DNA from: Struthio camelus
Taxonomy: Eukaryota; Chordata; Aves; Struthioniformes; Struthionidae
NCBI RefSeq assembly: GCF_040807025.1
Contig: NC_090981.1
Coordinates: 1,500,501-1,564,500, forward strand
Length of the DNA: 64,000 bases
Direction: 5' to 3'
The notes beneath the pieces were generated by a model, which saw only the letters and a program-made list of their open reading frames with translations, had not been told where the DNA came from and made no database searches. Both the position numbers and the translations under genes were made by a program. Every line of letters begins with the position of its first letter. The stretch's first letter is position 1. Shown in pieces: positions 25,333-35,200 of the stretch.

Positions 25333-27969
25333 TTTGGGTTTACATGGAATAATAAGCAATATACGTTTCAAGTCCTTCCTCAGGGCTATAAACATAGCCC
25401 CACCATTTGCCACCAGATGGTCTCAGCTGATCTCACCCCACCCCTTACAGAGTGTACCATCCATCATTATAGTGATGATATTTTGATAATGGGACCTTCT
25501 AAAGAATGGGTGCATGAACAGCTATCGTTGCTAGTACAGACCCTACAGGAGCGGGGGTGGGCTGTGAACCCTAAGAAGGTGCAGGGGCCGGACATTAGTG
25601 TGCAATTCCTAGGGATAGTCTGGAGGGGACAGACGAAAGCTGTCCCTGAGAAAGTGCACAATACTATGCAACAGTACCCTGTTCCCACTACTGTAAAACA
25701 ACTACAAGCTTTCTTGGGCCTTTGGGGGTTCTGGTGGACCTTTATACCCCACTCAGCATATTTAATGTGGCCTCTACAGCGTTTGACCAAAAAAAGTAGC
25801 CAGTGGCGATGGACTGAAGAACAGCAGCAAGCCTTTGACCTGTGCAAGGAGGCGGTGGTCCAACACTCCAAACTATTCACTCTGTACGAGGGACAACCTT
25901 TCGAGCTGGAGGTAACGGTTATGGGGGATACTGTGTCTTGGGGGTTGTGGCAGCAATGTGCTCACACAAGGCGGGAACCTATAGGTTTCTGGTCCCGTTC
26001 CCTGCAAGGGGCCACAGCAAATTATACACCTCTGGGAAAACAGCTTTTGGCTGTGGTGTGGGCTTTGCAGGATACCGAACGAGTTACAGGACGTGACCCG
26101 GTGACTGTACACACCCCCATCCCCATCCAGGCATGGGTGACTGATGATACAGTCAGGGCCCATGTAGGGGTGGCCCAAGGTGCAACTCAGTGGAAATGGA
26201 AACACTATTTACAAGCCCGGTTTAAGGGGGGAAGAAAGGACATGAGTACCCCGAATGCACCCTTGTTAGGGGAAGTACATTTTGAGCACATGCCTCTATT
26301 GTCGGAGCCAGAGGGGCTGCCCTCCCCTGCTCCCCCGATAGAGCCATCGCCTGTCCAAGAGGCGCCTCCTTTTGAGACGTTAGCTCCTGAGCAACGGGAG
26401 TGGGCCTGGTTTTCTGATGGCAGTGCACCGTATTCCTGGGCAGGAGAGCGAGTGTGGCGCTCTGCAGCATACAGTCCTGCCACGGGTACTATCTGTTTTG
26501 CCTGAGGAACGGGATACTCAAGCCAGTGGGCCAAATTAAAGGCCGCAGCTATAGCTCTCGATGAGGGAGATGCACGCTACCTCTATACGGATAGCTGGGG
26601 AGTATACAAGGGTCTGCGAACCTGGTTACCAACATGGGTCGCCGCACAGTGGCAGATACATGATAAGGAACTCCAGGGGAGCCCCTTGTGGGAAAGGATT
26701 TGGGACAGTGTGCAAACTAAAGCTGTGTCTGTGCGACATGGTGATGCCCATCAGAAACAGGAGACCCTCGAAACTCAGCATAATACAGCAGTCGACCAGA
26801 TGGCAACTCCCTCAGAGTTAAAGCAAGCTTGGCAAGCGCATGAACGATCAGGGCATCGTGGCCCCATCGCAGCTCAGGCTTGGGATCTAGCACGAGGCCA
26901 TCCCATGTTAGTGTTACATTGGTGTAAGCCAGCACATGCTAACTGTCCCGTTTGTATGAAGATAACAAAAGGGCCTCTCACCAGCGCATACGGTCGCCTC
27001 AAGCGAGGCAAACAACCCTTTGCAACCTGGCAAGTAGATTATGTAGGCCCATTGCCCGCCTCACAGGGGCGAAAGTATATATTGACTGCTGCAGACACTT
27101 ACACAGGCCTTATGTATGCATAGCCTACCTCAATCCTCTACTGTGCGGGGCTTAGAGCAGCTCATGTATACTTACGGTATACCAAAAGAAATACAGAGTG
27201 ACCAAGGTACCCACTTTGCCGGCCATGTAGTACAAGAATGGGCAAAGGACTTGGGGATCACCTGGGTCTTGCATATACCCTACCACTCTCAAGCTAGTGG
27301 ATTAATAGAGAGAATGAATGGCCTGCTAAAAGAACAAATTCGGAAACTTACCACCACGCAGACATTAAGGGGGTGGGTGAGCATGCTCCCCCAAGCGCTG
27401 TTTATGCTTAACAACGGGCGTGTTGGAATGCTTCCTCCCTATGAGCGAGTACAAGCCAAGCCAACCCTAGCGATTCCCGCTCAGATATCTGTAATGGAAG
27501 GGGGATTGCCCCCTGCCTGCTCACCTCCGGGGAGGTAGAAGTCTATGCACCCGAGCAACTGATGATTACTGAACAAAGAGTTGTAAGCTTACATTTGAGA
27601 CTTGACTGCCCTTCACCGTGTGTATGGCTGTTTACGCCTTTAATACCTGTTCAAATAGCCCCACTCTTATTGCAGGCTATATATTCCCAAGATTTATCTT
27701 CCCAGGTATCCGTATCCACACCAGTGGATGTCTCGCAGGGAGCACCAATGCTGCGAGGAATTCTGATCCGCAGTGCCGGAGTGCCTCAAGTTCAGCAAAC
27801 ACCCTCAATACACTCTCTAGCCAGTGTGTGGATACTTACTCCTCAGAAGGAAAAACGGCCCGGCACTGTTTTAGCAGATGGTCCAGGAGCCACCACGCTA
27901 GTTCTTCCTGATGGCGACACCATGCCTTTCTATCTTCCCGTCAACAGGTTGTCACGCCGGCATCTGTAA
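25333..27969 (+). pseudogene. pol: ERV-A pol: RT (partial), RNase H, integrase
   Basis: RT begins in the fingers/palm region (QVLPQGYKHSP) and keeps the catalytic motif YSDD at 25468-25479. The connection and RNase H follow. RNase H has its first aspartate in FSDGSA (26416), an in-frame TGA at 26503-26505, and a later D in LYTDSWG. The position where a catalytic glutamate is expected (SQWAKLKAAA) holds lysine. Integrase shows the HHCC zinc site (H at 26839, later CPVC) and then the D,D-35-E core: D 27037 in WQVDYVG, D 27200 in QSDQGTH, E 27308 in LIERMNG, with exactly 35 residues between the last two. A frameshift lies near 27116 and another near 27535. The C-terminal frame (27562-27969) probably is the integrase tail. 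Confidence 0.88.
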
Positions 27970-28381
27970 GCTGCTGTTGGAACGTTGCCTCTTGCTGACC
28001 ACGACAGATGCCATTGATCCACAAGACCATCTCGCCTCCCATGTGAATACATGGATTTGGCTCGCACAAAGGTCGGCTAACCTCTCTGCTTTCTGTACTG
28101 CAGGAGGATGAGCAGCGAATGATGTCTTAACTACGTGTTACATAGGTGTGCCAACTCTGCTCATGGTATTGCATAGTTATGCTTTTCTAAAATATTTTGA
28201 TATTTCTGTTTCTCCCATGAATTTATGCAATTTGGGTATTGTTTCCCAAAAGCTGACACCTTGGACTTACTCCTTTCATATAGCTAACATATCTAAAGCA
28301 GATATTTGCTTTGCTTTGTAAATGCTACTTCTGTTCTGTAGAATGTAACCAATACCCAGTTAATTTGTAATGACACTATGA

Positions 28382-29106
28382 ATATTGCCTATGCGTCTGC
28401 TCACCTGATGCTACCACTAGGATGGTTCCTTCTGTGGGGCACTACAGCATATACGTTTGTGCCGGCCAGCGTCACAGGTGGCCCATGCACTGTGGGTCGT
28501 GTTACTTTAAACATCCTTGCCTTTATGATGGAGTGACAAAGGACCACACGGCATGTCCTGGATGCCACTTGTAACCCCCATATAAGTTTATTCTCTCATG
28601 CAGAAGCCTTAGGCCTATTGTTAAGCCTGGTTGGGATCCCAGGAGTGGTGGTGCCTAACTATAAACAGTTAGAGCATGTGGCCTGTGCTTTAGCTCAAGG
28701 CTTAAATTGGACATCTAGGGCCATTGCCTCTTTAAATAAAGAGTTGGGAGCAGTATGGCAAGGAACACTGCAAAGCTGTCTAGTGATCGACTATCTCCTA
28801 CTGTGACATAACCACAGATGTCATGACTTCACCGGGATGTGCTGTTTTAACATCAGTGATGAATCGACGTCTGTTGAGAACGCTATCAGCCACTTACCAG
28901 ATATTATCCAACATATCCGGCAGAACAACGGAGATGCCTGGCTGGCTGATTGGTTTGGCTCCCTAACGGGATGGCTGGGCCACCTCATACAAGGAGGACC
29001 CTTGTTTCTCTTTTGCTTTGTATTATGCTGTGTTTTGATTTCATTGCTTTGTAAACACCCGTGCCCTCATACCCCACGTCCTTCTGAAGATTGGGACGGC
29101 CTGTAA
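28382..29106 (+). pseudogene. env: ERV-A envelope remnant, TM subunit with CX6CC
   Basis: In one frame, 28618-29106 has the layout of a retroviral transmembrane envelope subunit. There is a helical region (VACALAQGLNWTSRAIASLN), then a segment ending in C-HDFTGM-CC, a CX6CC motif at 28819-28845. A WLADWFGSLTGWL stretch follows, then a strongly hydrophobic membrane segment (PLFLFCFVLCCVLISLL, about 28999-29049) and a short tail ending WDGL. One TGA (28804-28806) interrupts it. Upstream, 28382-28617 is partly open in the same frame and may be surface-subunit debris; 27970-28381 is riddled with stops. Envelope mediates cell attachment and fusion in exogenous relatives; this copy is broken. Confidence 0.78.
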
Positions 29107-29119
29107 CTAGCTTTCCATC

Positions 29120-29131
29120 GCGGGGGTGGAG
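29120..29131 (+). promoter_or_regulatory. Polypurine tract of ERV-A
   Basis: A G-rich, nearly all-purine stretch (GCGGGGGTGGAG) lies directly before the 3' LTR. This is where plus-strand DNA synthesis is primed in retroviruses. The same tract occurs at 41490-41501. Confidence 0.6.
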
Positions 29132-29521
29132 CGTATGGGAAAATGCAGAAGAATGTGGAGGAGATAGGCGATGGAAGCTAGCCAGACCATTCCGTGGGAA
29201 AAGGAGCATCTACAGAGCAGGCTGACACATAGTCACGTGGCCGAGCCCGTGCCAGTGTGGTGCTGCACCTGGGCTTTGAATCGGAAGCGGTGATGAGCTC
29301 ACTATGCTTGCTGCACATGTGTGTAGTCCATAAAAACCTCATATACTGCTCAGCGGTGTCAGGGACTCTCCCACTCCATTAGTGCCTCGATCAGGAAATC
29401 GCTGGGGAACCCCTGCTCAGATACACAGGTAATAAACGCTCAGTATCGACCCTAGTGTGCCTTGTGTTTGTGTATCTGTCCCTGCTAGGAGTCCAGGCGG
29501 TGCCCCCGCCTTACCCTTACA
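29132..29521 (+). repeat. ERV-A 3' LTR
   Basis: The 390-base LTR starts CGTATGGG (TG of the family start decayed to CG) and ends CCTTACA. It has the TATA-like CATAAAAA near 29329 and AATAAA at 29431-29436. Compared with the ERV-B LTR it lacks about 33 bases between the TATA region and CTCAGCGGTG, which marks it as a separate lineage. No matching 5' LTR remains. Confidence 0.88.
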
Positions 29522-30410
29522 ATAGGCCTGAGCATTATGGTAGTTGCTGGAAGGGAAATAAGCCCCAAAGACAGAAAAATGTTGAGAGAGTTTAATACAT
29601 AGTTGGTGCTTTCTGAGGTTATCATAACTAAGGAATGTGAGTAAATGAAGAAAGCAGTCAAAGGCAGGAAGAAGGGGGACTGCTGATCTGTGGAGCATAT
29701 AGAAAAAGAGGCTTCTGAGTACGTGGGAGGACAAAGACAGGGGGTGAAAGAGGGATTTTGGATTTTCCCTGGGTTTGTGAAGCCAGTTCAAGTTCAGATA
29801 GCTAAGCTCTGTATCTTTTCAGCTCCCCAGTACACTGGGGTTACAGTGTTTTGATAACTTGCAGTGGGCTGCTGCACCTAGCCTTGCGAATTTTCTTCTT
29901 GCCCTCCTGGCCTTGCCCTTGCTATCCTCCTCTGGGGACCTTCCACATATGCGTTTAAATACAAATTTACATTATTAAGACTTAAGGAATAGCAGGACTT
30001 GCTGTACCTCACATCATTCCTGAGCATGGAACTTCCCAGTTTAAACACAAGTGTTAGAAAGTGCGCAGATACGGTCTCTTCTGTCTTTTGAAAGAATGAC
30101 AGTGTCACAGGGAAATAACTAAACACAAGGAAGGAACAGAAGGCCAATATTGCACTCTTAAGAGTTGCCAAATCTAGCAGTCCAATAGAGGTGAGGCTGC
30201 CACAGCTCCATGTCCCCAGGTTCAGCAAGTAGTGAGGCAATAGGTACACACAGCCACATGTATACAACACGCACATTTACACATGGCTGGCCACACAGAT
30301 AAACACAGAAAGAAACACTCAGTACTCACACAAACACAAACAGCACCAATGGCCTCATCCTGTTCCCCTCTCTGGCTGATCACAATGAAAGCCTGTTAGT
30401 GAGACATATA
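29522..30410. other. Flank between ERV-A and CR1-f, no gene seen
   Basis: Unclassified sequence with open frames on the minus strand (29417-29791 and 29878-30276) that show no domain and partly run into the LTR. It is duplicated unchanged at 41892-42780, so any hit to it will be double. Confidence 0.6.
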
Positions 30411-31965
30411 TCACAGAATCGCAGAATGGTTGAGGTTGGAAGGGACCTCTGGAGATCATCTAGTCCAACCCCCCTGCTCAAGCAGGGTCACCTAGAGCAT
30501 ATTGCCCAGGATCACATCCAGACGGGTTTTGAATATCTCCAGGGAAGGAGACTCCACTACCTCTCTGGGCAACCTGTGCCAGTGCTCAGTCACCCTCACA
30601 GGGAAGAAGTTTTTTCTCAGGTTCAGTTGGAACTTCCTGTGGTTAAGTGTCTGCCCATTGCCTCTTGTCCTGTTGCTGGGCACCACGGAGAATAGACTGG
30701 CCCCATCCTCTTGACGCCCTCCCTTCAGATACTTGTACACATTGATGAGATCCCCCCTCAGTCTTCTCTTCTCCAGGCTGAACAGGCCCAGCTACCTCAG
30801 CCTTTCTTCATAGGAAAGATGCTCCAGTCCCCTCATCACCTTTGCAGCCCGCTGCTGGACTCTCTCCAGGAGTACCATGTCTCTCTTGTCCTGGGGAGCC
30901 CAGAACTGGACACAGGACTCCAGGTGAGGCCTCCCCAGGGCTGAGTAGAGGGGGAGGATCACCTCCCTCGACCTGCTGGCCACACTCTGCCTAATGCACC
31001 CCAGGATACCCTTGGTCTTCTTGGCCACAAGGGCACATTGCTGGCTCATGCTTAACTTGTTGTCCACCAGGACTCCCAGGTCCTTCTGGGCAGAGCTACT
31101 TTCCAGCAGGTCAACCCCCAGCCTGTACTGGTGCATGGGATTATTCCTGCCTAGGGGCAGGACCTTGCACTTGCCTTTGTTGAACTTCAGGAGGTTCCTC
31201 TCCGCCCAGCTCTCCAGCCTGTCCAGGTCCCTCTGAATGACAGCACAGCCCTCTGGTGTGTCAGCCTCTCCCCCCAGTTTAGTATCATCAGCAAACTTGC
31301 TGAGGGTGCACTCTGTCCCTTCCTCCAGGTCACTGATAAATACATTGAACAAGACTGGACCCAGGACTGACCCCTGGGGGACACCACTAGCTACAGGCCT
31401 CCAACTAGACTGTGCCACTGACCACAACCCTCTGAGCTCGGCCATCCAGCCAGTTCTCAACCCACCTCACTGTCCACTCATCTAACCCACACTTCCTGAG
31501 CTTACCTAGGAGGATGTGATGGGAGACAGTGTCAAAAGCCTTGCTGAAGTCCAGGGAGACAACATCCACTGCTCTGCCCTCATCTACCCAGCCAGTCATT
31601 CCATCATAGAAGGCTATCATAGTAGTTAAACATGATTTCCCTTTGGTGAATCCATGCTGACTACTCCTGATCACCTTCTTGTCCTCCAGATGCTTAGTGA
31701 TGACCTCCAGGAGGAGCTGTTCCATCACCTTCCCAGGGATGGAGGTGAGGCTGACAGGCCTGTAGTTCCCTGGCTCCTCCTTCTTGCCCTTTTTGAAGAC
31801 TGGAGTGACACTGGCTTTCTTCCAGTCCTCAGGCACCTCTCCTGTTCTCCAGGACCTTTCAAAGAGGATGGAGAGTGGCCTAGCAATAACATCCACCAGC
31901 TCCTTCAGCACTCGTGGGTGCATCCCATCGGGGCCCATGGATTTATGAACGTCAAGTTTGGAAAA
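30411..31965 (-). mobile_element. CR1 LINE copy f
   Basis: The minus-strand CR1 has a clean tail at 30411-30440 (CCTCAACCATTCTGCGATTC). It extends through the C-terminal domain and most of the reverse transcriptase to about 31965, where it is 5'-truncated. Its left 1 kb is included in the duplicated block. In that part it differs from its own duplicate (copy g) much more than the neighbouring sequence does, and several of its variants agree with copy h. Confidence 0.92.
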
Positions 31966-31971
31966 ATTCAA
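30492..31971 (-). pseudogene. CR1 ORF2 pseudogene, RT and C-terminus
   Basis: Two long minus-strand frames make up most of a CR1 reverse transcriptase. 31405-31971 carries [18 protein letters not shown], the [19 protein letters not shown] block and RT motif A ([14 protein letters not shown]). 30792-31460 carries [14 protein letters not shown] and the catalytic box [10 protein letters not shown]. The frame changes near 31410, where two or three bases are missing compared with copy h. A stop in the LSYEERLR region at about 30790 cuts off the last C-terminal piece (30492-30740). The endonuclease domain is absent through 5' truncation. The upstream end (31966-31971) is host sequence read in frame. 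Confidence 0.88.
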
Positions 31972-33067
31972 CCATGTGTGATGCTAGCATAATGTTTCCA
32001 GTTCCCAGAAGGCACTAAGGAAAGTTTAACTACAGCTACGTGTACATGACCAGCTTAACTCACTCTTAAATTCTCCAAAGTGCTTTAACACATCTTGGGT
32101 CCACACAAACTTTCCTAGGTTGTATAAATTTCAAATTGCTGAGCAGTGTCCTGGCTCATCACAGCATGCTACGCGGGCCTAAGGCACAACCAAGACTCAC
32201 ATCTTGAGTAAAAACTGTAGGAAATTAGTATAACAAACCTCAGTGCAAGATCCCACGAAAGGGAAGGTGATATTTATTTATAGTCTCTAAGTAAGTTTCT
32301 TTTACCCATTCACACTCATTCTCTCATTGATTCCATTCACTCACACTCTTACATCCATATATTAACATGCACAGAGATGTGTATTCCCAAGCAGTCCGGC
32401 CAGGATCCCTTATGTGTGACAGAGAGAACAAGGGATGCCAGCTATTGAATCTTCATTACTTTTCTGGAGTTCTTGATTGGCAGCGTCAAACTAGTTTTTT
32501 GAAAGATCTCATACTCTGCAAGAGCCAGCAGTTGTTATGGGATAGTCCTTTGCCTCAGAATCTTGCTTGCTTTGGTCTCCATAAATCTTAGGTCAGGTTG
32601 CTGCTCAATGTCTGTTTTTCTTTGTTTGAAACATACATTTGAATTACATGCCCCTTTTCCCCATTCGGCTAACAGAAAAAGGACTGGTATACGCAACGTG
32701 CTGCAACCTCATTGCCATTCTCTCACTGTTAGGATGCAGAGCCTTCTACTGACAGTCATCTGTGCCATGGTCTTATCAGAGTACAGCCTTTTGGTTTTGA
32801 GAAGTACATTCCTCAATTTTACTGCTGGGAACAGCACCTTTCACTATCAATACAGGCCATTATTTTAGCCTTTGTTCTACTGTTTTGTCTAGCACTTTCA
32901 CGCACACACAATCCCATACATATTATAACCATACCAAATTTAATACTTATTACAAATCTCTACATAACACTTCCTTATCAGGCCATATGCCAAAGTCAAA
33001 ACCAGAAACCAAAATTACAGAAAAACATATGCCTTCCCCCCCACCTACTTTTATAGAAGACCCTAAC
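31966..33067. other. Unassigned sequence left of the gypsy element
   Basis: No supported gene. The stretch is moderately repeat-like (CACTCACACTC and similar) and could hold a degraded LTR, but I cannot identify termini. Open frames such as 32563-32868 have no domain. Confidence 0.5.
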
Positions 33068-33450
33068 TGTCAGGGCCCTGAGTGCACTAATAGGCCTTAA
33101 TGGCCCTGACCAGCCTCACCTGGGGCCTCCACCCACCTCCTCTGCCCATAGGCCCAGGGGCTCCATTTAAGCTCAGGCCTGGGTCTTCAGTCCCTGCCTG
33201 AGGCTTGTTGTCAATGTACTTGTTCTGTTCCTGAATTGTTATTGAGATTTTCCCTGATTGACTGACTTTGGACTTGACTTGTTGCCTTGCTTTTGTCTGA
33301 CAATCATTGGACTGTTGATAGGACCTGATGCTCTCACCACCCTGTTTTGTTCATCCAGATCAGGTGCTGTGGGACTGCATCCTACTGGTGAGGTTATTAG
33401 CCTTAAGGAGCACCTGGCTCTTGCTGTTCCCTGATACCTAGCTCAGGCAC
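33068..33450 (+). repeat. Gypsy 5' LTR (right end approximate)
   Basis: It starts TGTCAGGGCCCTGAG, and shares with the LTR at 44755 the blocks CACCTGGGGCC, GCTCCATTTAAGCTCAGGCC, TGGACTG and TTGCTGT. Similarity fades after about 33450, so the right border is not fixed, and no primer binding site could be placed with confidence. Confidence 0.75.
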
Positions 33451-33588
33451 TGAGCAGGGAGTAGAGTGGAAGGGCTGGGCAGGGTGGGGCAGCCTGGCCT
33501 GGCCCACAGGCTGCACTAGGGCCTGCCTTTATGCCTTCCCCCAAAGCCCCATTTGACCTCCAAACCCTGCAAGGAAACTGTGGTCAGC

Positions 33589-34345
33589 ATGCAGAGGCAG
33601 ATCACAGCTCTGCAGATGGTTTTAGCAACCCCAGCTCCCTGAACACTTCAATGGGGATTAGACAAGGGTACAGGGATTTATTAGTCAGATGCAGCTAATA
33701 TTCACTGCTTATGTAGGGGCCTACTCAACAGATATTAGCCACTCAGCAGTAATCATCTCCTGGCTCTCATGATTGGCCCTAGATTGGATCACCCACTGTA
33801 TGGACTCTATGCTCCAGATGCCTGATGACTTATTCACTGCTCTGGAACAGTTTTTTTGGAGACCGCAATTGTGCAGCTGAGGCTGCCTTGCTGAAGCTCT
33901 GACAGGGGAGTCAGTCAGCTGCTGACTACAAAATTCAATTAATGAAATAGACTATAGAAACTGAGGGGGGGGGGAACAAGCCCTTATAGCCCACTATAGG
34001 TTAGGGCTGATTGAGGCCCTCAAAGATGAGATGGGCAGCTGCCAGATGTGGCTATCACTCTGGAAAGATGTCTGACAGCATGCCAGGGAGCACATGCCTG
34101 GATTCTTGGGGGAACTCAGACACTTTTTCCTCCACCTCCCTTACCACCCCTAGAGGAGGAGCCCATGGAGGTCGGAGCCATCCAAACTCATCCCAAGAGC
34201 AAGAATGCAGATGGAGGGAAGGAATATGCTTTTACTGTGGTGAAAAAGGCCACTGTGTTGTCACTTGCCCCAACAAATCCCCTGCCCCGACTGCTGCAAA
34301 GGGAGCATGGTCAGGAGCATACGCACTAGAGCCTCGCCGCAGAAT
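33589..34345 (+). pseudogene. gag: Gypsy gag pseudogene with CCHC zinc knuckle
   Basis: From an ATG at 33589 (MQRQITALQMVLATP) a broken gag frame can be followed to a CCHC knuckle (C-FY-C-GEKG-H-CVVT-C, 34227-34268). Before the knuckle there is a stretch like GLIEALKDEM (about 34005-34030). The knuckle would bind the element's RNA in the particle. Several frame changes and a run of G (about 33965-33973) interrupt it. The length of roughly 230 codons to the knuckle is ordinary for a gypsy gag. Confidence 0.75.
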
Positions 34346-35200
34346 ACCCCTTACCATCGCCACTGTTCTTGGAGGGCCTCCCATAATTTTTTGGCTTCTG
34401 AGTTAGTGCAGAGTGCCCAGATCCCTGTGCTGCCCTTACCCACTCCAACTACAGTCGTTGCTATATATGGGAGGACCACTCAAGGGGGGCAGTCACCCAT
34501 GAGACTGTTCCCTTTAGGATAACTGACATATGGACACTGAGATTTTGTCCTTCCCCATCCTGCATACCCCTCTTTTTCCAGACATCCTCAGGCTGCTCTG
34601 GTTATGAAAGCACAACCCTATCATTGACTGGAAATTGGGATCCTTGCACTTCCCTGTAGGAACGGGATACTCAGAGTTTGAGGGCAAGAACTGGCCCTGG
34701 GATCTTCTCAGGGCTGTCCTGTTCTCCCCCCCGACCCCGGCACCCCATATTGGTTGGTCCAGAAAATCCCATATTCATGGTGCTACAGCACATGAGCAGT
34801 TGTCTGATTGCATGACTGCCATGCCCATGTTTGCTGCTGAGAGCCCTACAATGACCACCTAGAGAACAGTGACCAAGAAACATAATTGCACGATAGTTGT
34901 GCCAAAATGGTATCCTTGAATCATGGCAGCACCCTCACCACAGCACAGTCTCAGCCCCAAGATCTCTGCATCAGCACAGCCCTTCCTGGTCCCACAGCCT
35001 GCAATTCTGACTCTCCCAAGCCCCAGGATTATACCTCTGCCTCAGTCACCGGACCCCCCCCCCACACACCCAGCAATGCTCCCAGATGAGTACAGTGACT
35101 GCAGATGCCTTTGAGGAGAAGGGGGCAGAAGCACTATCACTCCATTGCCCTCATGACTGCCCCATTGACATGATCCCAGGAAAGAGGGTGTCTTTGGAGT
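34346..35200 (+). pseudogene. Gypsy region between gag and RT, protease not recognisable
   Basis: By position this should hold the aspartic protease and the RT N-terminus. I could not find a D-S/T-G motif in a sensible frame. Fragments such as 34635-34862 and 34011-34406 are open but show no clear domain. It may have decayed. Confidence 0.45.

Larger units (their letters stand above)
24632..29521 (+). mobile_element. Endogenous retrovirus A, 5'-truncated
   Basis: This is a provirus relic in plus orientation: gag fragment, RT to integrase, envelope TM and 3' LTR. Homology to the complete left half of ERV-B begins abruptly at 24632 (corresponding to 37926), so the 5' LTR, primer site and gag start are gone. 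At about 25332 gag jumps straight into reverse transcriptase, an internal loss that removed the gag end, protease and RT N-terminus. Pol resembles the ERV-L (class III) group in its RT-RNase H connection and WKWKHYL-type segment. The right half from 27250 onward has a near-perfect second copy at 39621. It is not functional as it stands. Confidence 0.9.
27250..31417. repeat. Duplicated block, source-side copy (about 4.17 kb)
   Basis: This block recurs at 39621-43787 with a constant offset of 12370 (12371 left of a 1-base deletion near 39698). From about 27350 to 30765 I find only two differences (29439 C/T and 29486 T/C). From about 30766 to 31340 I count roughly 19 by eye. It spans ERV-A sequence, its 3' LTR, 0.9 kb of unrelated flank and part of CR1 copy f. 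Its ends therefore ignore element boundaries, and this copy is contiguous with the natural flanks of ERV-A and CR1-f, so it is the likely source. Confidence 0.92.

Noticed and set aside
24632..29521. ERV-A as an intact or domesticated pol/env locus
   Set aside because: The in-frame TGA in RNase H, two frameshifts around integrase, the TGA in env and the missing gag end and protease exclude an intact product, and no host-type start or splice context was seen.
29417..30276. Minus-strand frames of 124 and 132 codons between ERV-A and CR1-f
   Set aside because: No domain. Part of the first frame is antisense LTR. Their repetition at 41787-42646 is due to the block duplication, not to selection.
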